Source of the DNA: Mycolicibacterium porcinum
GTDB taxonomy: Bacteria > Actinomycetota > Actinomycetes > Mycobacteriales > Mycobacteriaceae
NCBI GenBank assembly: GCA_001942045.1
Contig: MSTD01000006.1
Span: 1 to 64,000 of the forward strand
Direction of reading: 5' to 3'
DNA length: 64,000 bases
Shown here: positions 31,031-41,113 of the stretch, piece by piece
Layout of the letters: every line of letters starts with the position of its first letter
How positions within the stretch are numbered: position 1 is the first letter of the stretch
The notes under the pieces: generated by a model
The model's database searches: none
What the model was told of the DNA's origin: nothing
The model's input: only the letters and a program-made list of their open reading frames with translations
Made by a program: the position numbers and the translations under genes

Positions 31031-32305
31031 TCAGGGGATTCGGGCCAGGGCTTCGGCGTCGAGGCGGACGCCGGAGAGTTCACCGGGCCGATAGCTGGTG
31101 ACGGTGCGGACATTGCACAGCGGCAGCCACAGGCCGCCGGTGAGGATCCGCCGCTGGACGTCGTGCACCATCGCGCGGCGAGCCTCGGGATCGGGGCAGG
31201 TGAGCTGAGCGGCGAGCAGCGCGTCGAGGTCGTCGGCCCCGGTGCGGCGGTTCATGTTCCGTTGGTCGAAGGCGAGCTGGTAGCGCAGCAGATCGGGGTC
31301 GCTGCCGGTGAAATAGAAGAACCGGAAGTCGTAGTCGCCTGATTGCTGGCGGTTGCGCAACTCGGGAAAGTCGACGTCGGCAAGGGAGAGCTCGATACCA
31401 TGATGGCGCCACTGTGCGGCGACCGCGGCCAGTACTGCGGCGTCGACGGGGGAGAATGTGCTGTTGAACACCACCTCGAACGAAATCCGCTCTGCGCCTG
31501 CGGCGGCGAGTAGCCTCCGGGCCGTCGCCGGATCGTGGGCGAGTTCGGCCGCGCAGTCGCGGTAACCCTCCGTCGCCGGTGTGAGCACGGAAGACGCGAC
31601 CGTGTACCCGGCACCGTCCAGGGTCGGCTGCAAGGCGGGACGATCGATCAGCAGCGAGAGTGCGCGCCGGACCCTCGGGTCGGTCAGCGGACCGCGGGAA
31701 GCGTTGGGACACAACCCGTAACTGATGCCCGGGTTGTGAATGTCGGCTGCGTGGTAGCCGTCGATCGATCCGCCGTACAGGTCGCCGGTGTCGCCCTCGA
31801 GAAAGACCAGCCGGCGGTCACCGTCGGTCACCGCTTCCCCGGTCCGCACCCACCGGCCGGTGCCCAGGCCCGACGGGCTTGTGATCGCCAGGTTCACACT
31901 GGCCAACGACCGCAGGAATGCCGCGTTGTGGTGCACGAAGTGAAAGGTAACGGTGTCGGTCCCGACCTCGATATGGTCGAGTCCGGTGAGCATGCTGACC
32001 GCGGCCGGAAGCGGTGAAACCTCCTTCAGCGCAGCGATATCGGAGAAGCTCTGCGCGATTGCCTCTGGAGTCAGCGGTGTCCCGTCGGAGAACCGCAGGT
32101 TCGGGCGGATGGTCAGGTCCAGGGTGAGCGGATCGCGGTAGCGCCACGAGGCGGCCAGCCACGGCAACAGCTGCCCGGTATCGGGATCGATGTCGACCAG
32201 GCTGTCGTAGATCAGCCGGCAGAACGTCTTCGAAATGCTGTTGTAGGCCAACCGTGGGTCGGCGGTGAGCTGGACGGTCGGCCAGCCGAAGGTGAGGTCG
32301 CGCAT
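31031..32305 (-). CDS. SBP_bac_5-type (peptide/nickel-binding) protein without signal peptide
   Basis: 424 aa related to family 5 extracellular solute-binding proteins: RLIYDSLVDIDPDTGQLLPWLAASW, LRFSDGTPLTPEAIAQSF, GPLTDPRVRRALSLLIDRPAL, ELRNRQQSGDYDFRFFYF. It starts MRDLTFGWPTV and has no signal peptide or lipobox, and the only upstream in-frame start (32338) adds 11 non-hydrophobic residues. ATG 32305 is preferred because AGGTG precedes it and it overlaps the MFS stop by one base. The mid-region is shorter than in transport SBPs. No ABC permease or ATPase is adjacent. It may act in the cytosol. Confidence 0.8.
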   Translation of the reverse strand: MRDLTFGWPTVQLTADPRLAYNSISKTFCRLIYDSLVDIDPDTGQLLPWLAASWRYRDPLTLDLTIRPNLRFSDGTPLTPEAIAQSFSDIAALKEVSPLPAAVSMLTGLDHIEVGTDTVTFHFVHHNAAFLRSLASVNLAITSPSGLGTGRWVRTGEAVTDGDRRLVFLEGDTGDLYGGSIDGYHAADIHNPGISYGLCPNASRGPLTDPRVRRALSLLIDRPALQPTLDGAGYTVASSVLTPATEGYRDCAAELAHDPATARRLLAAAGAERISFEVVFNSTFSPVDAAVLAAVAAQWRHHGIELSLADVDFPELRNRQQSGDYDFRFFYFTGSDPDLLRYQLAFDQRNMNRRTGADDLDALLAAQLTCPDPEARRAMVHDVQRRILTGGLWLPLCNVRTVTSYRPGELSGVRLDAEALARIP

Positions 32306-33600
32306 CACCGCACCTGTGCCAATCGCGTTGCCTGCCATGCTGAACGGGCCGCCAGCGTGGCGGCCAGTCCGGCCGCGGTGACCAGTGCGCCGGCCGCGCC
32401 GAACAGCGTGGAGCCGAGGCCGTCGACCATCGCGGCCCCGGTCGCCACCCCGATCGCCGCGCCCAGCGCCCGAAGATAGTGGTACAGGCTGGAATCGAAT
32501 GAGACGTCAGTCGAGTTGGTCAGCACATTGCCGGCCAGGGCGCTCCACAGAAATCCCATCGCGCAGCCCATCAACGCGGCGTTGACCAGCAGCAGCTCGG
32601 CAGGCAGGCTGAGGCCGGCCACGATCAGGAACGCCGACCCGATGCACACCAGCCCGGTGTTTTTCCGATTGTCTCCGGGCCTGCCGATCTTCAGCACAGG
32701 TATCAGCCCCGCGAAGAACGCCATCGGCAACAGAAACAGTGCCGAGCCATAGGAATTCAGCCCGCGCACCTGCTGCAGGACGTACACCGTCGACAGCGTG
32801 AACACGTTCGTCGCGATACCGGCGACGAACACCACGATCAGGCTTGCAGACAGCACGCGTGTCTGTGACCGGCTCCGCAGCACGATCACCGCGACCCCGA
32901 GCAGCATCGCCACCCCGAGCAGGAGCACCTTGGTATGCAGCGTGGCGGACCAGGCGATCGCCACGAAGATCGTCACCTGCAGCGCCGCGAGGCCCACGAT
33001 CGGCAACGCCATCCGGTCCGCCGTGACCGCTTCGCGGGCGGATTCCGTCCTTACTGGTGCCACGGCAAGCAGTGCCATCGCAGCGACGGTGGTCACCACG
33101 GTCTCGCAGGGAAACGACCGCCAGCCCCACAGGTCGTTGAGGAGGGCGGTGATCAGCGGCGAGCACAGCGCCGACGCCGACACCACCAGACCCCAGGCGC
33201 CCAGGACCGCCGAGTGGTGGTCCGGATAGAACTGTGCCCGGATGATCCGGAAGATCTGGGGCGCGAGCACGGCCGAGGCGATGCCCTGGAGGAACCGCAG
33301 CGTGATGAGGACCCAGAACTCGGGGCTGAGGCCGGCGGCGATGCCGAGACCGGCGAGCGCCGCCGAACTCCAGAAGAAAAGGGGGGTGGGTCGCAGACGG
33401 TGCGAGGCCAGGCCCGCGGGCAGCAACGCCAGGCAGAATCCGGCCAGGAACGCCACACCGATGTAGGCCGCCTGGGAGAACGGGATGCCGAAGTAGTCGG
33501 CGACCGCAGAGTTCAACAGCACAGCCGACGACGAGTTCGAGTAGAGGGTGTATTCGGTCAGGTAGAGCGACGCCGCAACGGCGTAGAGGGACGGCTTCAT
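32305..33600 (-). CDS. MFS transporter
   Basis: 431 aa, about 12 membrane helices. Motif A region is degenerate (LLPAGLASHRLRPTPLFFW), with LRFLQGIASAVLAPQIFRIIRA in helices 4-5 typical of drug-efflux-like facilitators. The final residues are basic (ARSAWQATRLAQVR). A GAGG Shine-Dalgarno precedes the ATG. It is first in the operon with the SBP-like protein and the monooxygenase. It could export the hydroxylated product or import its substrate. Confidence 0.85.
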   Translation of the reverse strand: MKPSLYAVAASLYLTEYTLYSNSSSAVLLNSAVADYFGIPFSQAAYIGVAFLAGFCLALLPAGLASHRLRPTPLFFWSSAALAGLGIAAGLSPEFWVLITLRFLQGIASAVLAPQIFRIIRAQFYPDHHSAVLGAWGLVVSASALCSPLITALLNDLWGWRSFPCETVVTTVAAMALLAVAPVRTESAREAVTADRMALPIVGLAALQVTIFVAIAWSATLHTKVLLLGVAMLLGVAVIVLRSRSQTRVLSASLIVVFVAGIATNVFTLSTVYVLQQVRGLNSYGSALFLLPMAFFAGLIPVLKIGRPGDNRKNTGLVCIGSAFLIVAGLSLPAELLLVNAALMGCAMGFLWSALAGNVLTNSTDVSFDSSLYHYLRALGAAIGVATGAAMVDGLGSTLFGAAGALVTAAGLAATLAARSAWQATRLAQVR

Positions 33601-33642
33601 GACGCCTCGAAGCTGATAGCAGGATTACGTGGGCAGCGGGAG

Positions 33643-33768
33643 CTAACCCGAGATCCTCTTCAGCGGTGCCAGGCGGGCCCGGTTCCAGATCGACGCCAGC
33701 AAACTAGGGGCGAACGATGCGGCAGCGTGCACGGGACGTGCATCTGCGCGATCGAATCCGGCACCCAT
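33643..33768 (-). CDS. Candidate leaderless small protein (41 aa)
   Basis: MGAGFDRADARPVHAAASFA, then LLASIWNRARLAPLKRISG. The start follows TACAGT by seven bases, the leaderless spacing. The product is basic with one amphipathic Leu/Arg stretch. It sits in the 197-bp gap between the MFS gene and the Rv1444c-like gene. No family is recognised. Confidence 0.4.
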   Translation of the reverse strand: MGAGFDRADARPVHAAASFAPSLLASIWNRARLAPLKRISG

Positions 33769-33775
33769 GACGACC

Positions 33776-33781
33776 ACTGTA
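33776..33781 (-). promoter_or_regulatory. -10 box of the 41-aa ORF (TACAGT)
   Basis: Minus-strand TACAGT, seven bases, ATG 33768. Could also drive the MFS-SBP-monooxygenase operon downstream, with the 41-aa ORF as its first cistron. Confidence 0.4.
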
Positions 33782-33797
33782 GCCGAGGGTGCCGGTC

Positions 33798-34175
33798 CTA
33801 CAGGCCGGTGCTCTTGCGAACCCGGGTGATCACCCCGCGCACCGCGGTCTCCGTCGCGGCCAGCGGCGACATGACCGCCTCGCCGATCGCGACGATGGCT
33901 TCGACGCGGGAAACGATCGACTCCAGACGTTCCACAACCCCGATCAGGCGCGGCGCGAGCTCGTCGATGCGGGTGATGGTCTCGTTGAACCGATCCAGCG
34001 TGGCGTCCAGGCCACCGGTCGACTTGTTGAGATCGACGAGCGTGGTGCTCAGGTCGGTGAGCAGGGTATCGACCTGCTCCACCGTCATGTCGGCGTTGAG
34101 TGCGGCCTGCGTCAATGTCCGGATTCTCTGTCGCCCGGAGTTCGGGCGGGCGCGGCCGTCACCTTTGTCTGCCAT
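33798..34175 (-). CDS. Coiled-coil/helical protein (Rv1444c-like)
   Basis: 125 aa. After a basic N-terminus (MADKGDGRARPNSGRQRIR) the rest is heptad-like helix: VEQVDTLLTDLSTTLVDLNKS, LDATLDRFNETITRIDELAPRLIGVVERLESIVSRVEAIV. The C-terminus is amphipathic. It resembles M. tuberculosis Rv1444c, next to pgl, function unknown. ATG 34175 is favoured by CATACT seven bases upstream. The longer in-frame extension to 34538 reads through pgl and is rejected. Confidence 0.75.
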   Translation of the reverse strand: MADKGDGRARPNSGRQRIRTLTQAALNADMTVEQVDTLLTDLSTTLVDLNKSTGGLDATLDRFNETITRIDELAPRLIGVVERLESIVSRVEAIVAIGEAVMSPLAATETAVRGVITRVRKSTGL

Positions 34176-34182
34176 GCCGAAC

Positions 34183-34188
34183 AGTATG
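34183..34188 (-). promoter_or_regulatory. -10 box of the Rv1444c-like gene (CATACT)
   Basis: Minus-strand CATACT, seven bases (GTTCGGC), ATG 34175; overlapping TACTGT is an alternative. Confidence 0.4.
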
Positions 34189-34225
34189 GCCGGTACGGAA
34201 CCGAACGGGGACGAACCGCGTCTGA

Positions 34226-34381
34226 ATGGCTGTGCGGCATTTCTGTGAACACCGAGCCCGGTCGGCCGTGGCTGCCGACCGGGGCACACGCGACCACGCT
34301 GTGGCCGACTATCTGGCCGGCTACGCCGAGGCGCTGGCCGACGCGACGACCGAGCAGAACGGTGGCGCCACGGACCAGTAG
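34226..34381 (+). CDS. Candidate small protein (51 aa)
   Basis: MAVRHFCEHRARSAVAADRG, then DHAVADYLAGYAEALADATTEQNGGATDQ. The second half looks like an ordinary acidic helix and codon use is GC-rich at third positions. A GGGG lies about 14 bases upstream, too far for a good Shine-Dalgarno, and no -10 box was found, so the start is uncertain. It occupies most of the 215-bp gap between the Rv1444c-like gene and pgl, both on the opposite strand. Confidence 0.3.
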   Translation: MAVRHFCEHRARSAVAADRGTRDHAVADYLAGYAEALADATTEQNGGATDQ

Positions 34382-34390
34382 GCGGCAGGG

Positions 34391-35098
34391 TCAGAGCTTG
34401 CTCGCGGCGGCCTCGTCGAGCAGCCACACAGTCTTCTCCTGCCCGATGGCGCCGGCGGCCGGGACGTCGACCGGATCGGCGCCGCCGACCGCCGCGGCAA
34501 CCGCATCGGCCTTCGCTTCGCCGGACACCACCAGCCACACCTCGCGGGAACGCTGAATCGCGGGCAACGTCAGGCTGATTCGACGCGGCGGCGGCTTGGG
34601 GGAGTCGGTCACCGCAACCACCAACCGGGTGGTCTCGCGCACCGCAGGGGTGTCGGGGAACAACGAATTGACGTGCCCCTCACCACCCATGCCGAGCAAG
34701 TGCACATCGAACTGTGCGGGCAGCTGTTGTTCGTACGCGGCGGCGGCGTCATCGATGGCGTCACCGAACTCTCCGTCGCTGGTGGCCATCCGGTGCACGT
34801 TCGCCGGCGGGATGTTGATGCCCTCCAACAGTGCTTCGTACGCCTGCTGGTCGTTGCGTTCGGCGTCACCCTGAGGCACAAAACGGTCGTCACCCCAGTA
34901 CAGCCGCACCTTCGACCATTCGATCTCGGCCCCGGCCACATGGCGCAGCAGCGCGATCCCGACGGTGCCGCCGGTCAGCACGATGTCCGCCACGCCGCGG
35001 TTGGCAACGGCCGACGTGATCGCGCCGACCAGACGCGCACCCGCCGCAGCTGCCAATTCCTCTGCGCCGGCATAGGTCTCGATGACGCGTTCAGACAT
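34391..35098 (-). CDS. pgl: 6-phosphogluconolactonase
   Basis: Hydrolyses 6-phosphogluconolactone after glucose-6-phosphate dehydrogenase. It has 235 aa, SugarP_isomerase fold: [70 protein letters not shown]. It overlaps the opcA stop by 8 nt and is last in the tkt-tal-zwf-opcA-pgl operon (Rv1445c, formerly devB). Confidence 0.95.
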   Translation of the reverse strand: MSERVIETYAGAEELAAAAGARLVGAITSAVANRGVADIVLTGGTVGIALLRHVAGAEIEWSKVRLYWGDDRFVPQGDAERNDQQAYEALLEGINIPPANVHRMATSDGEFGDAIDDAAAAYEQQLPAQFDVHLLGMGGEGHVNSLFPDTPAVRETTRLVVAVTDSPKPPPRRISLTLPAIQRSREVWLVVSGEAKADAVAAAVGGADPVDVPAAGAIGQEKTVWLLDEAAASKL

Positions 35099-36002
35099 AA
35101 CTCACCTTGTCGATCCCCGTAAGTGCGTCGTAGTAGATTTCGTCGGCATCGAGACGGCGTAGGTCCTCGGCCAGACACTCCTTGGCCTCGCGGCGGGCCA
35201 GCGGCACCAACGCATCCGGTTTGCCGGTACGGCTCAGTACGGCGGTGACGCCGGTCTGCGGACGTGACAGGGTCACGGTCTCACTCGGCCTGGTCAGTTC
35301 GACCTTCAATTCACCGGTTGTCCGGGTCACCGGTCCGTCGATCCGGTTGGCCAACCAGCCGGCCAGGATGTCAAGCGCGGGTTCGTCCTTGAGCCCGGAC
35401 ACCAGCGCGGAGGTGATGGGTTCGTGCGGCGGCTGGTCGATGGCCGCGGCCAGCAACGCACGCCAGTAGGTGACGCGGCTCCAGGCCAGATCGGTGTCGC
35501 CGGCGGTGTAGCCGGTGAGCCTGCTCTTGATGCAGGCCAGCGGATCAGCGCCGTTGGTGGCGTCGGTGATGCGGCGAATCGCCAACTTACCCAAGGGATC
35601 TTTGGCGGGGACGGCAGGCGCCAGGTCGGGCCACCACGTCACCACCGGGGTATCGGGCAGCAGGAACGGCGTCACCACGCTGCTGGCGTGGTTGGCCAGC
35701 GGGCCCGACAATCGCAGCACCACAACCTCGTTGGCCCCGGCGTCGCGACCCACCCGCAACTGGGCATCCAGCCGGGCCTCGGTGGTCAACCTGTCCCCGG
35801 GGATCACCACGATCACCCGGCAGGGATGTTCCCGGCTGGCCGCGTTGGCCGCGTCGATCGACTCCTCAAGCATGGCTTCGGAATCGGTGGATACCACCAG
35901 CGTCAGCACCCGGCCGAGGGTGATCGCGCCACCCTCCTCACGCATGGCGACGATCTTCTTGTTGATCGCGCCGGTATTGGTGTCGGGCAGATCGACTATC
36001 AC
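35091..36002 (-). CDS. opcA: Glucose-6-phosphate dehydrogenase assembly protein OpcA
   Basis: 303 aa, needed for full activity of the Zwf enzyme in actinobacteria and cyanobacteria. Begins [17 protein letters not shown] from a GTG, and contains [31 protein letters not shown] and [18 protein letters not shown] [22 protein letters not shown]. The Shine-Dalgarno AAGGAG (minus strand 36015-36010), seven bases upstream, is supplied by the duplicated repeat that separates it from zwf. Confidence 0.95.
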   Translation of the reverse strand: MIVDLPDTNTGAINKKIVAMREEGGAITLGRVLTLVVSTDSEAMLEESIDAANAASREHPCRVIVVIPGDRLTTEARLDAQLRVGRDAGANEVVVLRLSGPLANHASSVVTPFLLPDTPVVTWWPDLAPAVPAKDPLGKLAIRRITDATNGADPLACIKSRLTGYTAGDTDLAWSRVTYWRALLAAAIDQPPHEPITSALVSGLKDEPALDILAGWLANRIDGPVTRTTGELKVELTRPSETVTLSRPQTGVTAVLSRTGKPDALVPLARREAKECLAEDLRRLDADEIYYDALTGIDKVSYV

Positions 36003-36003
36003 G

Positions 36004-36154
36004 GCTCGGCTCCTTCTCGTTCCGCTCCTCGCTCGTGCCTCGCTGCGATGCTCACTCGTCGTCGCCTTCGGAAATCATCGCTCGGCTCCTTCTCGCTGCG
36101 CTCCTCGCTCGTACCTCGCTGCGATGCTCACTCGTCGTCGCCTTCGGAAATCAC
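36004..36154. repeat. Two tandem 76-bp MIRU-like repeats
   Basis: Unit 1 is 36004-36079 and unit 2 is 36080-36154, about 95% identical, period 76. Read on the minus strand each unit starts at a TGA stop, carries ACGAGCGAGGAGCG-type GAGCG direct repeats, and ends with AAGGAG plus a start codon. This is the organisation of mycobacterial interspersed repetitive units, which sit between operon genes and overlap their stop and start codons. The two units exactly fill the zwf-opcA gap. Confidence 0.8.
36052..36078 (-). other. 8-codon mini-ORF created by the repeat junction
   Basis: ATG at 36078 with AAGGAG seven bases upstream encodes MISEGDDE and a TGA. It exists only because the repeat is duplicated. 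It may relay ribosomes from zwf to opcA. Confidence 0.4.
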
Positions 36155-37701
36155 GGCCGCCTCCATTCCCGGCCAGACCGACGCAGCATCTCGAACGCCG
36201 AGTCGGGACCCCAGGTCCCGGACTCATACGGATCGGGCTTGCCGTGGGTGGCCCAGTATTCCAGTGCGGGATCCAAGATCTTCCAAGACAATTCGACCTC
36301 GGCGTTGACCGGGAACAGCGACGGCTCACCCAGCAGCACATCGAGGATCAGGCGCTCATACGCCTCCGGTGACTCCTCGGCGAATGCCGAGCCGTAGGAG
36401 AAATCCATGCTGACATCCCGGACCTCCATGATGTGGCCCGGAACCTTTGACCCGAACCGCAGGGTGATGCCTTCGTCCGGTTGCACCCGGATCACCAGTG
36501 CGTTCTGGCCGAGCTCGTCGGTCATCGTGGCGTCGAACGGTAAGTGTGGTGCGCGCTTGAACAACAGCGCTATCTCGGTGACCCTGCGGCCCAAGCGTTT
36601 TCCGGTTCGGAGATAGAACGGCACACCGGCCCAGCGGCGGGTGTCCACGTCCAGCGTGATGGCTGCGAACGTCTCGGTGGTCGAGGTCTTCGAGAAACCT
36701 TCCTCGTCCAGCAACCCGACGACCTTCTCACCTCCCTGCCAACCGGCGACGTATTGCCCACGGGAGGTGGTCTCGTCCAGTGGTTCGGCCAGCCGGGTCG
36801 CCGAGAGCACCTTGATCTTCTCGGCCTGAAGTTCGGCGGGGGAGAAGCTCACCGGCTCCTCCATCGCGGTCAAGGCCAGCAGCTGCAACAGGTGGTTCTG
36901 GATGACATCCCGTGCCGCGCCGACACCGTCGTAGTAGCCGCCGCGGCCGCCGAGCCCGATGTCCTCGGCCATCGTGATCTGCACACTGTCGACGTAATGC
37001 GAGTTCAGCACCGGCTCGAACATCTCGTTGGCGAAGCGCAGCGCCAGGATGTTCTGGACCGTTTCCTTGCCCAGGTAGTGATCGATGCGGAACACCGAGG
37101 ACTCCGGGAAGACGCTGTTGACGACGCTGTTGAGCTCCTCGGCGCTCTTCAGGTCGTGGCCGAACGGCTTCTCGATGACCACCCGGCTCCAACTGCCCTC
37201 CGGTTTGTCGGCGAGGCCCGACTTGGACAGCTGCTCGCAGACCTGAGGGAACGACTTCGGCGGGATGGACAGGTAGAACGCGTGGTTGCCGCTCGTGCCG
37301 CGCTCGACGTCGAGTTTGTGCAGGGTGTCCTTGAGCCGTTCGAACGAGGCGTCGTCGTCGAAGGTGCCCTGCACGAACCGGAAGCCCTCGGCCAGCCGGT
37401 CCCAGACTTCCTGGCGGAACGGGGTGCGGGCGTGCTGCTTGACCGCGTCGTAGACGATCTTGCCGAAATCCTCGTCGGCCCAATCGCGGCGGGCGAAACC
37501 GACCAGCGCGAAGCTCGGCGGGAGCAGGCCGCGATTGGCCAGGTCGTAGATCGCCGGCATCAACTTCTTGCGGGCCAGGTCCCCGGTCACGCCGAAGATC
37601 ACCACCGCACACGGCCCCGCGATGCGGGGCATGCGCTTGTCGCGCTTGTCCCGCAACGGGTTACGCCAAGCGGTGTCGGCTCCGCCGCTGGCCGGGCTCA
37701 T
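36151..37701 (-). CDS. zwf: Glucose-6-phosphate dehydrogenase
   Basis: 516 aa, first enzyme of the oxidative pentose phosphate pathway. NADP motif [21 protein letters not shown], catalytic [13 protein letters not shown], and [12 protein letters not shown] 37701 ([16 protein letters not shown]) is preferred; it overlaps the tal stop by 4 nt, whereas the longer in-frame start at 37752 runs into tal. The stop TGA is the first base triplet of the MIRU-like repeat. It corresponds to zwf2 (Rv1447c). Confidence 0.96.
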   Translation of the reverse strand: MSPASGGADTAWRNPLRDKRDKRMPRIAGPCAVVIFGVTGDLARKKLMPAIYDLANRGLLPPSFALVGFARRDWADEDFGKIVYDAVKQHARTPFRQEVWDRLAEGFRFVQGTFDDDASFERLKDTLHKLDVERGTSGNHAFYLSIPPKSFPQVCEQLSKSGLADKPEGSWSRVVIEKPFGHDLKSAEELNSVVNSVFPESSVFRIDHYLGKETVQNILALRFANEMFEPVLNSHYVDSVQITMAEDIGLGGRGGYYDGVGAARDVIQNHLLQLLALTAMEEPVSFSPAELQAEKIKVLSATRLAEPLDETTSRGQYVAGWQGGEKVVGLLDEEGFSKTSTTETFAAITLDVDTRRWAGVPFYLRTGKRLGRRVTEIALLFKRAPHLPFDATMTDELGQNALVIRVQPDEGITLRFGSKVPGHIMEVRDVSMDFSYGSAFAEESPEAYERLILDVLLGEPSLFPVNAEVELSWKILDPALEYWATHGKPDPYESGTWGPDSAFEMLRRSGREWRRP

Positions 37702-38813
37702 CGCGTCGCGGCGTCGAGTTGGCCCTGTGTCGCGTCGAGCAGTTCCTGCCACGACTTCTCGAATTTCTCCACGCCCTCGTCTTCGAGGACCTTGAACACA
37801 TCGACGAGGTCGATGCCGACGGCGCTGAGCTTGTCGAAGATCTCCTGTGATTCCGCCGCGGTCCCGGTGACGGTGTCACCGGCGATCTCGCCGTGATCGG
37901 CGACGGCCTCAAGCGTCTTCTCGGGCAACGTGTTCACCGTGTGCGGCGCGACCAATTCGGTGACGTACAGGGTGTCGGAGTAGTCCGGGTTCTTGACGCC
38001 GGTGGACGCCCACAGCACCCGCTGCACGCGCGCACCGTCACCCTTCAGCGGGGCGAACCGCTCACCGCCGAAGACTTCCTCGTAGGCCGCGTAAGCCAGG
38101 CGTGAGTTGGCCACGCCGGCCTTGCCGCTCAGCGCCAGTGCCTCATCCGAGCCGATCGTCTCCAGGCGCTTGTCGATCTCGGTGTCCACCCGGGACACGA
38201 AGAACGAGGCGACCGAATGGATCTTGGACAGATCGTGTCCGGCTTCCTTGGCCTTCTCCAGACCGGCCAGGTAGGCGTCCATCACAGCGCGGTGCCGCTC
38301 GACCGAGAAGATCAGCGTGACGTTGACCGAGATGCCTTCGGCGATCACCGCGGTGATCGCGGGCAGCCCGGCGAGCGTCGCCGGAATCTTGATCAGCAGA
38401 TTGGGCCGATCGACGATCTTCCACAGTTCGATCGCCTGCAGGATCGTCTTGTCGGTGTCATGCGCCAGCCGGGGGTCGACCTCGATGGACACCCGGCCGT
38501 CGACGCCGTCGGAGGCCTCGTACTGCTTGGCCAGCACATCGCAGGCATTGCGGACATCGTCGGTGGTGACGGTGCGGATGGTGGCGTCGACGTCGGCGCC
38601 CCGCTCGGCGAGTTCCTTCACCTGGGCGTCGTAGGCGGTGCCCTTCGACAGCGCTGCCTGGAAGATCGACGGGTTGGTGGTCACCCCCACGACGCTGCGG
38701 GTATTGATGAGCTCCGTCAGGTTTCCTGATTGCAGCCGGTCGCGCGACAGGTCGTCGAGCCAGACGGATACGCCCGCGGCACTCAGCGCCGCGAGATTCG
38801 GGTTCTGAGTCAT
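37698..38813 (-). CDS. tal: Transaldolase
   Basis: 371 aa, actinobacterial-type transaldolase of the non-oxidative pentose phosphate branch. [17 protein letters not shown] near the N-terminus, [10 protein letters not shown], the Schiff-base lysine region [32 protein letters not shown] and [16 protein letters not shown]. 22 nt separate it from tkt upstream. Confidence 0.96.
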   Translation of the reverse strand: MTQNPNLAALSAAGVSVWLDDLSRDRLQSGNLTELINTRSVVGVTTNPSIFQAALSKGTAYDAQVKELAERGADVDATIRTVTTDDVRNACDVLAKQYEASDGVDGRVSIEVDPRLAHDTDKTILQAIELWKIVDRPNLLIKIPATLAGLPAITAVIAEGISVNVTLIFSVERHRAVMDAYLAGLEKAKEAGHDLSKIHSVASFFVSRVDTEIDKRLETIGSDEALALSGKAGVANSRLAYAAYEEVFGGERFAPLKGDGARVQRVLWASTGVKNPDYSDTLYVTELVAPHTVNTLPEKTLEAVADHGEIAGDTVTGTAAESQEIFDKLSAVGIDLVDVFKVLEDEGVEKFEKSWQELLDATQGQLDAATR

Positions 38814-38835
38814 GTTCGCCTTCTCCTGCTAGTTG

Positions 38836-40926
38836 TCAGTTGTCCAGGGATCGTTCCGCCGCGGCGGCCACTGCCTCGGGGGTGAAACCGAACTCACGGA
38901 ACAGCGTCTTGTCGTCGGCGGAGGCGCCGTAGTGCTCGATCGAAACGATCTCGCCGGTGTCTCCGACCAGCTTGTACCAACTCTGCGCCACCGCGGCCTC
39001 GACCGCCACCCGGGCCGAAACCGCTGGCGGCAGCACTGAATCCCGGTACTCCTTGGGCTGGGATTCGAACCACTCGACACACGGCATCGACACCACGCTC
39101 GCGTTGATGTCCTTGTCGGCCAACAGCTTCTGAGCCGCGACGGCGAGCTGGAGTTCGGAGCCGGTGGCGATGATCACCACGTCGGGGTTCTCCTCCGGGG
39201 TGCCGCCCAGCACGTAGCCACCGCGGGAAACCCCTTCGGCGCTGGTGCCTTCGATCACGGGGACGCCCTGGCGGGTGAGGATCAACCCGACGGGGCCGGT
39301 GCTGGCAGTGCGCTCCAGCACGGTCTTCCATGCGTAGGCGGTCTCGTTCGGGTCGCCCGGGCGCACCACCGACAGGTTCGGGATCGCGCGCAGCGCGGCC
39401 AGGTGCTCGATCGGCTGATGCGTCGGGCCGTCCTCGCCGAGCCCGATCGAATCGTGCGTCCAGACGTAGATCGGATCGATATTCATCAATGAAGCCAAAC
39501 GCACGGCCGGCCGCATGTAATCCGAGAACTGGAGGAACGTGCCGCCGTACGGCCGGGTCGGGCCGTGCAGCACGATGCCCGACAGGATGGCGCCCATCGC
39601 GTGCTCGCGGATACCGAAGTGCAGGGTGCGGCCGTACCAGGTCGCATTCCAGTCCTCGGTCGAGATCGACGGCGGCCCAAAGGAGTTCGCGCCCTTGATG
39701 GTGGTGTTGTTGCTGCCGGCGAGGTCGGCCGAGCCGCCCCACAGCTCGGGCAGCGTCTGACCGACGGCGGCCAGCACGGCCCCGGAGGCGGCTCGCGTGG
39801 CCACCGGCTTGGAGTCGAGGTCCCAGTGCGGCAGGTCGGCGTCCCAGCCCTCCGGCAGTTCCTTGGCCTGCAACCGGTCCAGCAGCGCCTTGCGCTCCGG
39901 CTCGCGTTTGGCCCAGGCGTCGAAACTCACCTGCCAGTCGTCGTGCACCTGCTTGCCGCGGGTGACCAGCTCACGGGTGTGGGCGATGACGTCATCACGC
40001 ACCTCGAAGCTCTTGTCCGGATCGAATCCGAGGACCTTCTTGGTGGCGGCCACCTCGTCGGCGCCCAGTGCCGAACCGTGGACGCCACCGGTGTTCATCT
40101 TGGTGGGGGCGGGGTAGCCGATGATCGTCCGCAGCGCGATGAACGACGGCTTGTCGGTGACCTTCTTGGCCTCGGCGATGGCCTTCTCGATGCCGACGAC
40201 GTTCTCGCCGCCCTCGACCTCCTGGACGTGCCAGCCGTACGCGCGATAGCGCGCGGGCACATCCTCGCTCAGCGCGATGTCGGTGTTGTGCTCGATGGAG
40301 ATCTTGTTGTCATCCCAGAACACGATCAGGTTGCCGAGCTGCTGGGTGCCCGCGAGCGACGAGGCTTCGCTGGTCACGCCTTCCTCCATGTCGCCGTCCG
40401 AGGCCACCACATAGATGTAGTGGTCGAACGGGCTCTCGCCCGGGGCGGCGTCGGGATCGAACAGGCCGCGCTCGTAGCGGGCGGCCATGGCCATGCCGAC
40501 CGCCGATGCCAGGCCCTGGCCCAGCGGACCGGTGGTGATCTCCACGCCCTTGGTGTGGTGATACTCGGGGTGCCCCGGGGTGAGCGAACCCCAGGTGCGC
40601 AGTGCCTCGATGTCGGTCAGCTCGAGGCCGAACCCGCCGAGGTAGAGCTGCAGGTAGAGGGTCAGGCTCGAGTGCCCGCAGGACAGCACGAAGCGGTCGC
40701 GGCCGATCCATTCGGTGTCGCTGGGATCGTGGCGCAGTTGCCGCTGGAACAGCGTGTAGGCGAGGGGAGCCAGGCTCATCGCGGTTCCCGGGTGGCCGTT
40801 GCCGACCTTCTGCACCGCGTCAGCCGCGAGCACCCGGACGGTGTCGACGGCAACGCTGTCGAGTTCGGTCCAGTCATCTGGGTGGTTGGGCTGGGTGAGA
40901 GCGGTGATCTCTTCGGCGGTGGTCAC
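38836..40926 (-). CDS. tkt: Transketolase
   Basis: 696 aa, thiamine-diphosphate enzyme. TPP motif [31 protein letters not shown], catalytic [42 protein letters not shown] and [21 protein letters not shown] 40926 ([10 protein letters not shown]) is chosen because AGGAAG precedes it at normal spacing and it matches the M. tuberculosis N-terminus; the in-frame ATG at 40977 would add a Cys-rich, unlikely extension. First gene of the pentose phosphate operon. Confidence 0.96.
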   Translation of the reverse strand: MTTAEEITALTQPNHPDDWTELDSVAVDTVRVLAADAVQKVGNGHPGTAMSLAPLAYTLFQRQLRHDPSDTEWIGRDRFVLSCGHSSLTLYLQLYLGGFGLELTDIEALRTWGSLTPGHPEYHHTKGVEITTGPLGQGLASAVGMAMAARYERGLFDPDAAPGESPFDHYIYVVASDGDMEEGVTSEASSLAGTQQLGNLIVFWDDNKISIEHNTDIALSEDVPARYRAYGWHVQEVEGGENVVGIEKAIAEAKKVTDKPSFIALRTIIGYPAPTKMNTGGVHGSALGADEVAATKKVLGFDPDKSFEVRDDVIAHTRELVTRGKQVHDDWQVSFDAWAKREPERKALLDRLQAKELPEGWDADLPHWDLDSKPVATRAASGAVLAAVGQTLPELWGGSADLAGSNNTTIKGANSFGPPSISTEDWNATWYGRTLHFGIREHAMGAILSGIVLHGPTRPYGGTFLQFSDYMRPAVRLASLMNIDPIYVWTHDSIGLGEDGPTHQPIEHLAALRAIPNLSVVRPGDPNETAYAWKTVLERTASTGPVGLILTRQGVPVIEGTSAEGVSRGGYVLGGTPEENPDVVIIATGSELQLAVAAQKLLADKDINASVVSMPCVEWFESQPKEYRDSVLPPAVSARVAVEAAVAQSWYKLVGDTGEIVSIEHYGASADDKTLFREFGFTPEAVAAAAERSLDN

Positions 40927-40991
40927 TAAGCTCACTTCCTCGTCTTCTGTCTGCCGGCACGTGCACGCAGTTGCCATGCTGCTACGACAAA

Positions 40992-40997
40992 CACCCT
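40992..40997 (-). promoter_or_regulatory. Possible -10 box of tkt operon (TAGGGT)
   Basis: Minus-strand TAGGGT about 65 bases before the tkt GTG. The 232-bp gap to ctaB holds this box, the ctaB promoter and nothing else I can support. M. tuberculosis has PE_PGRS27 here. Confidence 0.3.
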
Positions 40998-41107
40998 AGT
41001 GGGGCGGACTCATCAGATGCAGACTGGTTCTCGCACCGATACCCGGTCGTTTACCCGTAGTTGCCCCAGAACAGACCCTGCGGTGCTGAGGCGTTCGGGC
41101 GGCGGTC

Positions 41108-41113
41108 TACCAT
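41108..41113 (+). promoter_or_regulatory. Possible -10 box of ctaB (TACCAT)
   Basis: TACCAT 45 bases upstream of the ctaB GTG, which also has a GAGGAG Shine-Dalgarno. Leadered transcript. Confidence 0.35.
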
